In this document: piece by piece, positions 38,926 through 47,690 of the stretch | How the letters are laid out: every line of letters begins with the position of its first letter | How positions within the stretch are numbered: position 1 is the first letter of the stretch | Assembly (NCBI RefSeq): GCF_002913715.1 | Contig: NZ_PPCE01000009.1 | Span: forward strand, 434,001 to 498,000 | DNA from: Campylobacter concisus | GTDB taxonomy: Bacteria > Campylobacterota > Campylobacteria > Campylobacterales > Campylobacteraceae | Reading direction: 5' to 3' | DNA length: 64,000 nucleotides | Program-made: the position numbers and the translations under genes | Notes under the pieces: generated by a model | What the model was told of the DNA's origin: nothing | Seen by the model: the letters and a program-made list of their open reading frames with translations, nothing else | Databases searched by the model: none

Positions 38926-41064
38926 ATGCATAGTGATAAGATAAAAGATGAGCTGCTTCAATGTTTGGTTATTTTTACCAAGCTTCATAATAATCCATAC
39001 AGTGCTGATGCTTTAACTATTGGCTTACCAGTAAAAGATGGCGATGAGATTGAGCTTTTTTCACTTAAAAGCTCAAGGTCTTTATTTTCTCGTGCCGCTT
39101 CTCGTGCTGGCTTTGCTTCTACCCTTGTAAGAAAAGATCTTGAGCAAATCTCTCCTTTAGTTTTACCTTGCATTTTAATGCTTAGAGGCAAAAAAGCTTG
39201 CATCTTGCAATCTTTTAGTAAAGATAAAAAGACAGCAAATATCATAACACCAGAACTTTCAACTGGTACTAGCACGATAGAAATAAGTAAATTAAAAGAA
39301 GAATATTTAGGCTATGCATACTATCTAAAGCGCGAGTTTGTTCCAGAGGATACTAGCTCAACAAAGCTAATTGATGCGGGCAACGACCACTGGTTTTGGG
39401 GAACTCTAAAACGTTCTAAAAAGATTTATTTTGATGTTGTTCTTGCAAGTTTTATTATAAATTTATTTGTTCTTGCTAGTCCGCTTTTTACGATGAATGT
39501 ATACGACCGTGTTGTGCCAAATAATGCGGTTGAGACACTTTGGGTCTTGGCACTTGGCGTAAGTGTAGTTTATGGTATAGATCTTTTTTTAAAATTTGTA
39601 AGATCATATTTCCTTGAGATTGCTGGCAAAAAGAGTGACATCATAATGAGCTCTATTTTATTTGAGCGCGTTATGGATATGAAATTTAGCAATAAACCAA
39701 AGTCTGTTGGCTCATTCGCTAGTAATCTAAAAGAGTTTGATACGGTTAGAAATTTCTTCTCGTCAGCCTCATTGGCAGCCATTGTCGATCTTCCATTTGC
39801 GATCATTTTCTTGATAGTTACTTATTTTATAGGAAGTTATATCGTACTCGTGCCAATTGTTATTATGATAGCTATTTTATGCTATACATTTTTTATAAAA
39901 GATCCACTTCAAAATGCTATTAAAAGTACATTTGAGGCTTCGGCTATAAAAAATGGAATTTTAATAGAGAGCCTTAGTAGTCTTGAGACTATCAAAACTC
40001 TTGGTGCTAGTGGCCATATACAATGGAACTGGGAAGAGGCAACTGGTGAGATAGCAAATAGAAGCATTAAATCAAAAATTATTACAACTTCGATAACGAC
40101 TGTTACATCTTTTTTAGTGCAATTAAATACTATTGCTATCATCGTTCTTGGTGTCTATATGATACAAGATACACATCTTACAATGGGTGGTCTTATCGCT
40201 GCGGTTATGCTTAGCTCTCGTGCTATCGCTCCTATGGGGCAGGTAGCTTCACTTGCTGCAAATTTTGAGCAGACAAAAACAGCCTATCAAAGTCTTAGTA
40301 AGATTATGCAAATGCCTGTTGAAAGGCCAGAAGGTAAAAAATTTGTTAGAAGAAATTCTTTTGATGGAAAGATCGAGTTTAAAAATGTAAGCTTTACATA
40401 TCCAGATACAACAAAAGGTTCGCTTGATAGGATAAATTTTGTCATTCAGCCAGGTGAAAAAGTTGGCATTATAGGCAAAAATGGCTCTGGAAAAACTACT
40501 TTACAAAAGCTCATTTTAGGACTTTACTCACCAACTGAAGGCTCAGTGCTAATTGATGGTATTGATATTAATCAAATCGATCCAGCCGATCTTAGGCGAA
40601 ACATCGGCTATGTTCCGCAAGATGTTGTGCTTTTTAAAGGAACGGTTAGAGAAAATATTGTTCAAAAAGCACCATATGTTGATGATATTCAGATTATAAA
40701 AGCAGCTAAAGTAAGCGGAGTTGATGAATATGTAAATGCTCATCCGCTTGGATTTGACATGCCAGTTTTTGAAAGAGGTGACGGTATAAGTGGCGGACAG
40801 CGTCAAAGTATAGCTGTGGCTAGGGCATTTTTGCTAGATAGTCCTATTATTTTGCTTGATGAGCCAACAAATTCTCTTGATAATACGGTTGAAAATAAGT
40901 TAAAAATAAATTTAAAGACAAATACAGCAAATAAAACGATGCTGCTTGTTACACATAGGACGTCGATGCTAGATCTTGTTGATAGACTTATAGTTATGGA
41001 TAATGGCAAAATTTTATTGGACGGACCAAGAGATGAAGTTTTAGCAAGACTTAGTGGGAAGTAA
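38926..41064 (+). CDS. lapB: Type I secretion ABC exporter (LapB/HlyB type)
   Basis: A 712-residue inner-membrane exporter. An N-terminal C39-like domain (about 1-130) lacks the catalytic cysteine, as in HlyB/LapB, so it recognises rather than cleaves the substrate. The six-helix membrane domain spans about 165-440. The ATPase has Walker A GKNGSGKTT (517-525), the Q-loop VPQD, signature SGGQRQS near 625 and Walker B IILLDEPTN near 645. Forms a channel with the HlyD-type and TolC-type proteins of this operon to export a large adhesin. Three bases after the lapD-like gene. Confidence 0.92.
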   Translation: MHSDKIKDELLQCLVIFTKLHNNPYSADALTIGLPVKDGDEIELFSLKSSRSLFSRAASRAGFASTLVRKDLEQISPLVLPCILMLRGKKACILQSFSKDKKTANIITPELSTGTSTIEISKLKEEYLGYAYYLKREFVPEDTSSTKLIDAGNDHWFWGTLKRSKKIYFDVVLASFIINLFVLASPLFTMNVYDRVVPNNAVETLWVLALGVSVVYGIDLFLKFVRSYFLEIAGKKSDIIMSSILFERVMDMKFSNKPKSVGSFASNLKEFDTVRNFFSSASLAAIVDLPFAIIFLIVTYFIGSYIVLVPIVIMIAILCYTFFIKDPLQNAIKSTFEASAIKNGILIESLSSLETIKTLGASGHIQWNWEEATGEIANRSIKSKIITTSITTVTSFLVQLNTIAIIVLGVYMIQDTHLTMGGLIAAVMLSSRAIAPMGQVASLAANFEQTKTAYQSLSKIMQMPVERPEGKKFVRRNSFDGKIEFKNVSFTYPDTTKGSLDRINFVIQPGEKVGIIGKNGSGKTTLQKLILGLYSPTEGSVLIDGIDINQIDPADLRRNIGYVPQDVVLFKGTVRENIVQKAPYVDDIQIIKAAKVSGVDEYVNAHPLGFDMPVFERGDGISGGQRQSIAVARAFLLDSPIILLDEPTNSLDNTVENKLKINLKTNTANKTMLLVTHRTSMLDLVDRLIVMDNGKILLDGPRDEVLARLSGK

Positions 41065-41066
41065 TC

Positions 41067-42533
41067 ATGCAAGAAGATATCAAGAATAAACAAAATGAAA
41101 ATCCAAAAACTGAAAAAAGATTAATTTCTGAAAATAACATAAAAGAACAAGAGGAAGCTAGTAATAAAATTTTAAATAGTGTAGATGACATAAAGTCTAA
41201 TCTTCAAACAAAAAATTATGATGCTTATGATTTGAAATTTATGTCAAGCCTTTCAGAAGCGGTTTTGGCAAAGGCTCCATCGACTTCAAAAAAGATACTT
41301 TATGTAGTTAGTATAACTGTATTTTGGCTTCTTATCTGGGCTTCGTGGGCGCAGATAGATGAGATAACAAGAGGTAGTGGCAAGATCATCCCTTCAGGTA
41401 AAAACCAAGCGATACAAAACCTTGAGGGTGGTATCGTGGATCAAATTTTTGTAAAAGAGGGCGATGAGGTTAAAAAAGATCAAATTCTAATCAGGCTTGA
41501 TAATAAAAACTTTACAAGTAGCTACGGCGAGTCAAAGCTAAGGCTTGATGAGCTTCAGGCTAAATTTATGAGGCTTGACGCTGAAGCCAATGATAAAGAA
41601 TTTGACTATAACGAAACAAGAGATGCGAACAATAGCAAGGCCGTAAGATACGAGATAAGCTTGCACAACTCAAACATCGATCACTTAAATGAGCAAATAG
41701 GAATTCTAACAGAGCAGATCCATCAACGCCAAAGTGAGCTAAATGAGCTTAGAAATAAAATTTCTCAAACTCAAAATAGCTACAACCTTGTTTTAAAAGA
41801 AAAAGCTATCATGGAGCCTATCTTTAAAAAAGGTCTTGTTAGCGAGGTTGAATACATCCAACTTCAAAGACGCGTAAATGACCTAAAAGGCGAGCTTGAC
41901 GCATCTGTGCTTGCCGTGCCAAGGGTCGAATCGACCATAAAAGAGGCAAAAAATAAGATAGAAGAGGCAAAGCTGGCATTTAAAAATAATGCAAAAAAAG
42001 AGCTAAACGAAGTTTCAGCAGAGATCGCAAGGATTAATGAATCACAAATCAGCCTAAGCGATAGAGTAGAAAGAACATATGTAAGATCTCCAGTAAATGG
42101 TATCGTTAGTAAAATGATGGTTCATACCGTATCAGGAGTTATCAAGCCTGGTGAAAATATTGCCGAGATCGTTCCTCTTGAGGATAAACTGGTTGCCGAA
42201 GTAAAAGTAAAACCAGCCGATGTTGCGTTTTTGAGGCCTGGGCTTGATACGATGGTTAAATTTACGGCTTATGATTTTAGTATTTACGGTGGTTTAAAAG
42301 GCAAAGTAACGCAGATTAGTGCCGATACGGAGACTAATGAAAAAACTGGCGAGAGCTATTATTTAGTCAGGATAGAAACTGAGAAAAATTATCTTGGTAG
42401 CGAAGAAAAACCGCTTAGGATAAAAGTTGGTATGATAGTCTCAGCTGATATCATTACCGGCAAAAAGACAATACTTGATTATTTATTAAAGCCTATTTTA
42501 AAGGCAAAGCAAAATGCCTTAACGGAGAGGTAA
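41067..42533 (+). CDS. lapC: HlyD-family membrane fusion protein of the type I exporter
   Basis: A 488-residue periplasmic adaptor joining exporter and TolC. A charged cytoplasmic N-terminus of about 75 residues is followed by one membrane helix (VVSITVFWLLIWASWAQI), a lipoyl half near 115 (QNLEGGIVDQIFVKEGDEV), a long coiled coil about 150-330, and the second lipoyl/beta-barrel part with VRSPVNGIVSKMMV near 345 and PLRIKVGMIVSADI near 452. This is the full HlyD family layout. ATG two bases after the ABC gene; the following orphan gene overlaps its stop by one base. Confidence 0.91.
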   Translation: MQEDIKNKQNENPKTEKRLISENNIKEQEEASNKILNSVDDIKSNLQTKNYDAYDLKFMSSLSEAVLAKAPSTSKKILYVVSITVFWLLIWASWAQIDEITRGSGKIIPSGKNQAIQNLEGGIVDQIFVKEGDEVKKDQILIRLDNKNFTSSYGESKLRLDELQAKFMRLDAEANDKEFDYNETRDANNSKAVRYEISLHNSNIDHLNEQIGILTEQIHQRQSELNELRNKISQTQNSYNLVLKEKAIMEPIFKKGLVSEVEYIQLQRRVNDLKGELDASVLAVPRVESTIKEAKNKIEEAKLAFKNNAKKELNEVSAEIARINESQISLSDRVERTYVRSPVNGIVSKMMVHTVSGVIKPGENIAEIVPLEDKLVAEVKVKPADVAFLRPGLDTMVKFTAYDFSIYGGLKGKVTQISADTETNEKTGESYYLVRIETEKNYLGSEEKPLRIKVGMIVSADIITGKKTILDYLLKPILKAKQNALTER

Positions 42534-43024
42534 TGGGCAAGATCGCTTTTTATGATAAGAAATTTGGTGAATATGAGATCGAAAAATTTCAGAATTTACA
42601 AAATTTCTATCTCATAAAAGATGATCATTACTGCGATATAGTTAATGATGAAATTGAACGATTTAAATTTAGTGATTGTGAAATAGAATTTTTACAATTA
42701 GTAGATGTTGCTAGTAGACATAAAAAACTATTTGAAAATATAAAAATTCAAGATGATATAGTAAGAAGCATTAAAATTTTAATAAAAGGCTATGACCAGA
42801 GTTTGGATAAATTTGACTTTGATCCTGGAATTTTAAATTTAAATACTCCTTATAAATATGCTATATCACAAGATTTTTTCGAAATGACCATTCTTTTAGA
42901 AGAAAAACCTTCTGTGGTTACTAAATTTTTCTCATCAATAGATTACAAGATATACAAAAATGGCGAAAGTCGTCACGTAGAATTTTTTATAAATAATAAA
43001 AAAATTTATGAAAGAATCATATAA
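42533..43024 (+). CDS. Orphan 163-residue protein of the secretion operon
   Basis: Not recognised. A soluble, acidic, AT-rich-coded protein without signal peptide or membrane segment. Its start TAATG overlaps the HlyD gene's stop, so it is coupled to secretion. The sequence alternates aromatic-rich strands (FYLIKDDHYCDIVND, KYAISQDFFEMTILLEE, SRHVEFFINNKKIYERII) with one helix-rich centre (EFLQLVDVASRHKKLFENI). It could be a cytosolic chaperone for the adhesin, a regulator partner or an effector; nothing in the sequence decides. Confidence 0.65.
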   Translation: MGKIAFYDKKFGEYEIEKFQNLQNFYLIKDDHYCDIVNDEIERFKFSDCEIEFLQLVDVASRHKKLFENIKIQDDIVRSIKILIKGYDQSLDKFDFDPGILNLNTPYKYAISQDFFEMTILLEEKPSVVTKFFSSIDYKIYKNGESRHVEFFINNKKIYERII

Positions 43025-43042
43025 ATAATCCAAGGAAAGGTA

Positions 43043-43681
43043 ATGCAAGTTATTTTATTTACACAAAATAGTGCATTAAACAATATTTGGAGAAGCTATT
43101 TTACTGGCAATAGCGATGTGAAATTTATACATAATAGAAAAGAGTTTTTTTCTCATATAAATGATGATGTTGATATTATAGGCATTGATATTGATATTTT
43201 TAAAGATAATATTGATGATGTTATAAAAAATATAATTGAAAAATCACCAAATATAAAAATACTCATACTCTCAAATAGGCCAACGATAAACGAAGGTAAG
43301 CATCTGCTTACGCTTGGAATCAAGGGCTATGCAAATTCTCACATGAGAAAGACACACTTTGAAGATGCTTTTGAAACCATTTTTAATGGAAATATATGGC
43401 TTTACCAAGAATTTGTTCAGGCAATGATTAGTGAGCTAACCGGCTCATATATTAATAGCGAAAGTGAAAAGGTAGACAAAAAGACTGATCTCTCTGAGCT
43501 TAGTTCAAGGGAAAGAGAAATTGCAGATTTAATCTATCAGGGTCTAACAAATAATGAAATTTCAGAAAAAACAGGCATTACACTAAGGACGGTCAAGGCA
43601 CATACAAGCTCAATTTATAGTAAGCTAAATGTAAAGGATAGAATAGGACTTGTGCTTTTAATGAAACAGCTTGACGCATAA
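43043..43681 (+). CDS. LuxR-family regulator with degenerate receiver domain
   Basis: A 212-residue regulator. Residues 145-210 form a clear LuxR helix-turn-helix (LSSREREIADLIYQGLTNNE, ISEKTGITLRTVKAHTSSIY). The N-terminal 120 residues have a receiver fold (VDIIGIDIDIF third strand, ILILSNRP fourth, GIKGYANS fifth) but the acidic pair after the first strand is missing: VILFTQNS replaces the usual VxDD. It may therefore work without phosphorylation, as CsgD-type biofilm regulators do. No histidine kinase gene is adjacent. It closes the secretion block, 18 bases after the orphan gene, and likely controls it. Confidence 0.82.
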   Translation: MQVILFTQNSALNNIWRSYFTGNSDVKFIHNRKEFFSHINDDVDIIGIDIDIFKDNIDDVIKNIIEKSPNIKILILSNRPTINEGKHLLTLGIKGYANSHMRKTHFEDAFETIFNGNIWLYQEFVQAMISELTGSYINSESEKVDKKTDLSELSSREREIADLIYQGLTNNEISEKTGITLRTVKAHTSSIYSKLNVKDRIGLVLLMKQLDA

Positions 43682-43888
43682 AATCTTGATTTATTTTTGT
43701 GAGAAATTTAAAATCCTTCTTCAAAAACTATAAATTTTTATATATGCGCCTATAAGAAATACATACACAACTTTTACTGGCCAAAGAATACAATAAATAT
43801 AAAATTTTCAAATAAAAAATGATTTGCTAAAATCTTAAATAAAAAATCTAGCAAATTTATTAATAGCTGAGATAAGAAACCAGAAGCT
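43682..43888. other. AT-rich convergent spacer after the secretion block
   Basis: 207 bases, almost all A/T, no frame or strong hairpin I can support. It separates the plus-strand regulator from the minus-strand coiled-coil gene. Confidence 0.4.
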
Positions 43889-44137
43889 TTAGTCTTCCAA
43901 ATCGATATCTACTTTTTCAACATTTGTTATGATGTCTTTTGTATTTTTTTCGATATCGTGTTTATTTTTTTCAATAAGCGATCTATTTTGTCCAATCAAA
44001 TCCCTATTTTCCTTAATACCATCACTATTTTGTTCAATTAATTTGCTAAGAGTTGATATTCTTTTCTCATAACGTATCATTAGAAAATAAATTACGTAAA
44101 TTAGTAATAAAATTATCGCCCAAGGTAAAAATTGCAT
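43889..44137 (-). CDS. Small membrane-anchored coiled-coil protein
   Basis: An 82-residue protein: an N-terminal membrane helix (FLPWAIILLLIYVIYFLMI) ending in RYEKR, then five clean heptads with Ile at position a and Asn at position d (IKENRDL, IGQNRSL, IEKNKHD, IEKNTKD, IITN). Asn at d is the pattern of trimeric coiled coils with buried anions, known from trimeric autotransporter stalks. Basic residues after the helix suggest that the coil is cytoplasmic. Function unknown. Start ATG with AAGGACTTAAT upstream. No operon partner on this strand. Confidence 0.72.
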   Translation of the reverse strand: MQFLPWAIILLLIYVIYFLMIRYEKRISTLSKLIEQNSDGIKENRDLIGQNRSLIEKNKHDIEKNTKDIITNVEKVDIDLED

Positions 44138-44325
44138 ATTAAGTCCTTATATATTTTTTTGTAATTATAGAAATTTTAGCTTTTAAAAAAAATAAAACCA
44201 AAAAAATTATACATATTTCATAAATACTTAACGTTGCATTACGGATTTAAATGTAATAAAAATTTGTATTCTTAAACGGTTATATTTTATGATTTTAATT
44301 TTTATGAAAATTTTTTAAATTTCCC

Positions 44326-44354
44326 TTGACTTTTACCTTGTTTTGATATATAAT
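44326..44354 (+). promoter_or_regulatory. Strong sigma70 promoter for the tRNA-tuf transcript
   Basis: TTGACT at 44326-44331 and TATAAT at 44349-44354 with exactly 17 bases between, near the full consensus. It lies 20 bases before tRNA-Thr. A true -35 box is uncommon in this genus and suits a stable-RNA promoter. Confidence 0.8.
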
Positions 44355-44374
44355 TGCCACTTCACAAAATAGGT

Positions 44375-44450
44375 GCTGGTGTAGCTCAGTTGGTAGAGCT
44401 ACTGCCTTGTAAGCAGTGGGTCGGCGGTTCAAGTCCGTTCACCAGCTCCA
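44375..44450 (+). tRNA. tRNA-Thr (anticodon TGT)
   Basis: 76 bases with encoded CCA. Acceptor GCTGGTG pairs with CACCAGC; anticodon stem ACTGC/GCAGT with loop CTTGTAA gives TGT; T-arm holds GGTTCAAGTCC. First of four tRNAs upstream of tuf. Confidence 0.95.
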
Positions 44451-44503
44451 TTTTTGTAACAGTGTTTGACCAGAAAATACCAAAATAGTTTATTAATGTT
44501 TAG

Positions 44504-44588
<85 letters not shown>

Positions 44589-44595
44589 TTGTTAT

Positions 44596-44672
44596 GCGGG
44601 AGTAGCTCAGTTGGCTAGAGCATCAGCCTTCCAAGCTGAGGGTCGCGGGTTCGAGCCCCGTTTCCCGCTCCA
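44596..44672 (+). tRNA. tRNA-Gly (anticodon TCC)
   Basis: 77 bases with encoded CCA, seven bases after tRNA-Tyr. Acceptor GCGGGAG pairs with TTCCCGC (one G-U-type pair); stem TCAGC/GCTGA with loop CTTCCAA gives TCC. Confidence 0.95.
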
Positions 44673-44798
44673 AAATTTGGGAAAATAAACTGGGAGCTGT
44701 ATCTAGATTTTACTAAACACAGTTATTCCTTACTTTATTTTCAAAATTTTTAGTTGTTTGTATTATTTAATTGGAATCATCTCTGCCAAGCGTTTTTC

Positions 44799-44873
<75 letters not shown>

Positions 44874-44947
44874 CTGGTTAATATGATTTTATTATGATTA
44901 TACAAATTTGGTAAGAAAAAGACATATATCACAATACGGAGGAAAAG

Positions 44948-46147
44948 ATGGCTAAAGAAAAATTTTCACGTAACAAGCCACACGTAAACATAGGCACTAT
45001 TGGTCACGTAGATCATGGTAAAACTACATTAACAGCTGCAATATCTGCTGTTCTTTCACGCAAAGGACTTGCTGAGCTAAAAGATTATGATAATATTGAT
45101 AATGCTCCAGAAGAAAAAGAGCGTGGTATTACAATTGCTACTTCACATATTGAGTATGAGACAGAGAAACGCCACTATGCCCACGTTGACTGCCCTGGTC
45201 ACGCCGACTATGTAAAAAATATGATTACAGGTGCTGCGCAAATGGATGGAGCTATTTTGGTTGTTTCTGCAGCTGATGGCCCAATGCCACAAACTAGAGA
45301 GCATATTTTGTTATCACGCCAAGTTGGTGTTCCATACATTGTTGTTTTTATGAATAAAGCTGATATGGTTGATGATGCTGAACTACTTGAATTGGTTGAA
45401 ATGGAAATCCGCGAATTGCTTAATGAGTATAATTTCCCAGGTGATGATACACCTATTGTTTCTGGTTCGGCGCTTAAAGCTCTTGAAGAAGCAAAAGCTG
45501 GTCAAGATGGCGAATGGTCGGCAAAAATTATGGAATTAATGGATGCAGTTGATAGCTATATTCCGACTCCAGTTCGTGCAACAGATAAAGACCTTCTTAT
45601 GCCAATCGAAGATGTTTTTTCGATTTCAGGTCGTGGCACAGTTGTAACTGGTAGAATTGAAAAAGGTGTTATAAAAGTTGGCGATACAATTGAAATTGTT
45701 GGTATTAAGCCAACTCAAACAACAACAGTTACTGGTGTTGAAATGTTTAGAAAAGAGATGGATCAAGGCGAAGCTGGTGACAATGTCGGCGTTCTTCTCC
45801 GTGGTACCAAGAAAGAGGATGTCGAGCGTGGTATGGTTCTTTGCAAACCTAAATCAATTACCCCTCATACAAAATTTGAAGGCGAAGTCTATATCTTGAC
45901 AAAAGAAGAAGGTGGTCGCCATACTCCTTTCTTTAATAACTATAGACCACAATTCTACGTAAGAACAACTGATGTTACTGGTTCAATTACGCTTCCAGAA
46001 GGAACAGAGATGGTTATGCCAGGTGATAATGTAAGAATTTCTGTTGAATTGATTGCTCCAGTAGCACTTGAGGAAGGCACTCGTTTCGCTATCCGTGAAG
46101 GTGGTAGGACTGTTGGTTCAGGTGTTGTTTCAAAAATACTTGGTTAA
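44948..46147 (+). CDS. tuf: Elongation factor Tu
   Basis: GTPase that brings aminoacyl-tRNA to the ribosome. 399 residues. G1 GHVDHGKTT (19-27), G2 region [10 protein letters not shown]3 DCPGH near 81, G4 NKAD near 136 and G5 SGSALKA near 174 are all intact, and domain 3 ends VVSKILG. GGAGGAAAAG precedes the ATG. Located after four tRNA genes, as in many bacteria, and before rpmG, tRNA-Trp, secE and nusG. A 9-base perfect hairpin (46162-46184) follows its stop. Confidence 0.98.
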   Translation: MAKEKFSRNKPHVNIGTIGHVDHGKTTLTAAISAVLSRKGLAELKDYDNIDNAPEEKERGITIATSHIEYETEKRHYAHVDCPGHADYVKNMITGAAQMDGAILVVSAADGPMPQTREHILLSRQVGVPYIVVFMNKADMVDDAELLELVEMEIRELLNEYNFPGDDTPIVSGSALKALEEAKAGQDGEWSAKIMELMDAVDSYIPTPVRATDKDLLMPIEDVFSISGRGTVVTGRIEKGVIKVGDTIEIVGIKPTQTTTVTGVEMFRKEMDQGEAGDNVGVLLRGTKKEDVERGMVLCKPKSITPHTKFEGEVYILTKEEGGRHTPFFNNYRPQFYVRTTDVTGSITLPEGTEMVMPGDNVRISVELIAPVALEEGTRFAIREGGRTVGSGVVSKILG

Positions 46148-46161
46148 TTTATAAAAATTTG

Positions 46162-46184
46162 TCAAAGGGAGGATATCCCTTTGA
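46162..46184 (+). terminator. Hairpin between tuf and rpmG
   Basis: TCAAAGGGA pairs perfectly with TCCCTTTGA around GGATA. No clear T-run follows, so it is more likely a partial terminator, RNA-processing or stability element than a full stop. Confidence 0.5.
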
Positions 46185-46203
46185 TATCTTAATAAGGACT
46201 TAT

Positions 46204-46362
46204 ATGAGAATTAAAATTGGTTTAAAATGCTCCGAAAGTGGTGATATAAATTATACAACAACTAAAAATAGTAAAACTACTACAGATAAAGTTGAACTTA
46301 AAAAGTATTGCCCAAGATTAAAAAAACATACTATTCATAAAGAAGTTAAATTAAAAAGTTAA
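46204..46362 (+). CDS. rpmG: 50S ribosomal protein L33
   Basis: 52 residues, basic. The start [14 protein letters not shown] and the end [17 protein letters not shown] match L33. Cysteines are reduced to two (residues 9 and 36), so this is the C-minus type without the four-cysteine zinc site. I use ATG 46204, with AAGGAC upstream, instead of an ATG at 46159 that would add a non-homologous 15-residue tail and sit within the hairpin. Confidence 0.95.
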   Translation: MRIKIGLKCSESGDINYTTTKNSKTTTDKVELKKYCPRLKKHTIHKEVKLKS

Positions 46363-46375
46363 TTAAGAAGCTATT

Positions 46376-46451
46376 AGGGCAATAGCTCCAACGGTAGAGC
46401 GCTGGATTCCAAATCCAATGGTTGGGGGTTCGAATCCCTCTTGCCCTGCCA
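46376..46451 (+). tRNA. tRNA-Trp (anticodon CCA)
   Basis: 76 bases with encoded CCA. Acceptor AGGGCAA pairs with TTGCCCT; loop TTCCAAA gives CCA. It lies between rpmG and secE, a common bacterial order. Confidence 0.95.
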
Positions 46452-46468
46452 CGACTAAGGTTGAGATT

Positions 46469-46648
46469 ATGGAAAAAATTATAAATTATATTAGGCTTTC
46501 TAAATTGGAAATAATGAAGGTTATCTATCCTACAAAAGAACAAATTAGAAATGCTTTTTTTGCAGTTTTTATCGTAGTTGCTGTTGTATCACTTTTTTTA
46601 GCTCTTGTTGATGTTATTATGTCCTTTGTTTTATCTAAAGTTATATGA
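46469..46648 (+). CDS. secE: Protein translocase subunit SecE
   Basis: 59 residues, the short one-helix form of SecE. An amphipathic start (IINYIRLSKLEIMKVIYPTK) lies on the membrane surface and one hydrophobic helix (AVFIVVAVVSLFLALVDVIM) crosses it. The conserved KVIYPTKEQ motif is clear. With SecY and SecG it forms the export channel. It starts 17 bases after tRNA-Trp and precedes nusG by 16 bases. I start at ATG 46469, not further upstream where a frame runs into the tRNA. Confidence 0.94.
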   Translation: MEKIINYIRLSKLEIMKVIYPTKEQIRNAFFAVFIVVAVVSLFLALVDVIMSFVLSKVI

Positions 46649-46664
46649 TATAAGGAAAGAAGTA

Positions 46665-47195
46665 ATGTCACATAAATGGTATGCTATACAGACTTACGCT
46701 GGAAGCGAAATGGCAGTAAAAAGAGGAATTGAAAATTTAGTAAAAGATCATGGAATAGAAGATCAACTAAAAGAAATTATAGTTCCTACAGAAGACGTAA
46801 TAGAAATAAAAAATGGTAAGCAAAAAATCAACGAAAGAACTCTTTATCCAGGTTATGCTTTTGCATGCTTAGATCTTGATACGGCTCTTTGGCACAGCAT
46901 TCAGTCTTTACCAAAAGTTGGACGTTTTATTGGTGAGGCCAAAAAACCTACGCCATTATCTGAAAAAGATATAAATACTATTTTGGAAAAAGTTCAAAAA
47001 AGGGCTGCACCAAAACCTAAGATATTTTTTGAGGAAGGTGAGAGTGTTCGTATAACAGAAGGTCCTTTTGCTAACTTTACAGGTATTGTGGAAGAATATG
47101 ACATGATACATGGTAAACTTAGACTTAATGTTTCTATTTTTGGTAGAAGTACCCCTGTTGATATTTTGTATTCACAAGTTGAGAAGATAATTTAA
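46665..47195 (+). CDS. nusG: Transcription termination/antitermination factor NusG
   Basis: 176 residues. The N-terminal RNA-polymerase-binding domain starts [13 protein letters not shown] and contains LYPGYAF near 60; the C-terminal KOW domain has [17 protein letters not shown] near 123 and ends [11 protein letters not shown]. Both domains are complete, so it can link polymerase with ribosome or Rho. I start at ATG 46665 after AAGGAAAGAAGTA; an in-frame ATG at 46605 would extend into secE. Confidence 0.96.
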   Translation: MSHKWYAIQTYAGSEMAVKRGIENLVKDHGIEDQLKEIIVPTEDVIEIKNGKQKINERTLYPGYAFACLDLDTALWHSIQSLPKVGRFIGEAKKPTPLSEKDINTILEKVQKRAAPKPKIFFEEGESVRITEGPFANFTGIVEEYDMIHGKLRLNVSIFGRSTPVDILYSQVEKII

Positions 47196-47205
47196 GGAGC
47201 AAGAA

Positions 47206-47631
47206 ATGGCTAAAAAAGTTATAGGTGAAATAAAATTACAAATTGCTGCAACAAAAGCAAATCCTAGTCCACCAGTTGGTCCAGCTCTTGGACAAAAAGG
47301 TGTTAATATTATGGAATTTTGTAAAGCCTTTAATGAAAGAACAAAAGACATGGTTGGATTTAATATTCCAGTTGTTATAACTGTTTATGCTGATAAAAGT
47401 TTTACATTTATTACAAAACAGCCTCCTGCTACAGATCTTATTAAAAAGGCTGCAGGTATAACAAAAGGAACTGATAATCCTTTAAAAAATAAAGTAGGCA
47501 AACTAACAAAAGCTCAAGTTTTAGAAATAGTTGAGAAAAAACTTGTTGATTTAAATACAAATGATAAAGAGCAAGCAGCTAAAATTATTGCTGGTTCAGC
47601 TCGATCAATGGGTGTCGAAGTAATAGACTAA
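47206..47631 (+). CDS. rplK: 50S ribosomal protein L11
   Basis: 141 residues. The proline-rich start ([20 protein letters not shown]) and the [13 protein letters not shown] helix are standard L11; the C-terminal rRNA-binding part ends [10 protein letters not shown]. Together with L10-L12 it forms the GTPase-associated centre. AAGGAG precedes the ATG. Ten bases after nusG; followed by a 59-base leader before rplA. Confidence 0.97.
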   Translation: MAKKVIGEIKLQIAATKANPSPPVGPALGQKGVNIMEFCKAFNERTKDMVGFNIPVVITVYADKSFTFITKQPPATDLIKKAAGITKGTDNPLKNKVGKLTKAQVLEIVEKKLVDLNTNDKEQAAKIIAGSARSMGVEVID

Positions 47632-47690
47632 AACCTTTACCGTCAGGTTGATTAGCAAAAGACGGAAGCAATATATATGCGGAGAAATTT
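47632..47690 (+). promoter_or_regulatory. Candidate structured leader between rplK and rplA
   Basis: 59 bases that hold CCGTC (about 47640-47644) able to pair with GACGG (about 47662-47666) and then GAAGC. Such asymmetric stems next to rplKA genes are where L1 binds its own mRNA in other bacteria. I cannot match it fully to the known L1 site, so this is an inference. Confidence 0.35.
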
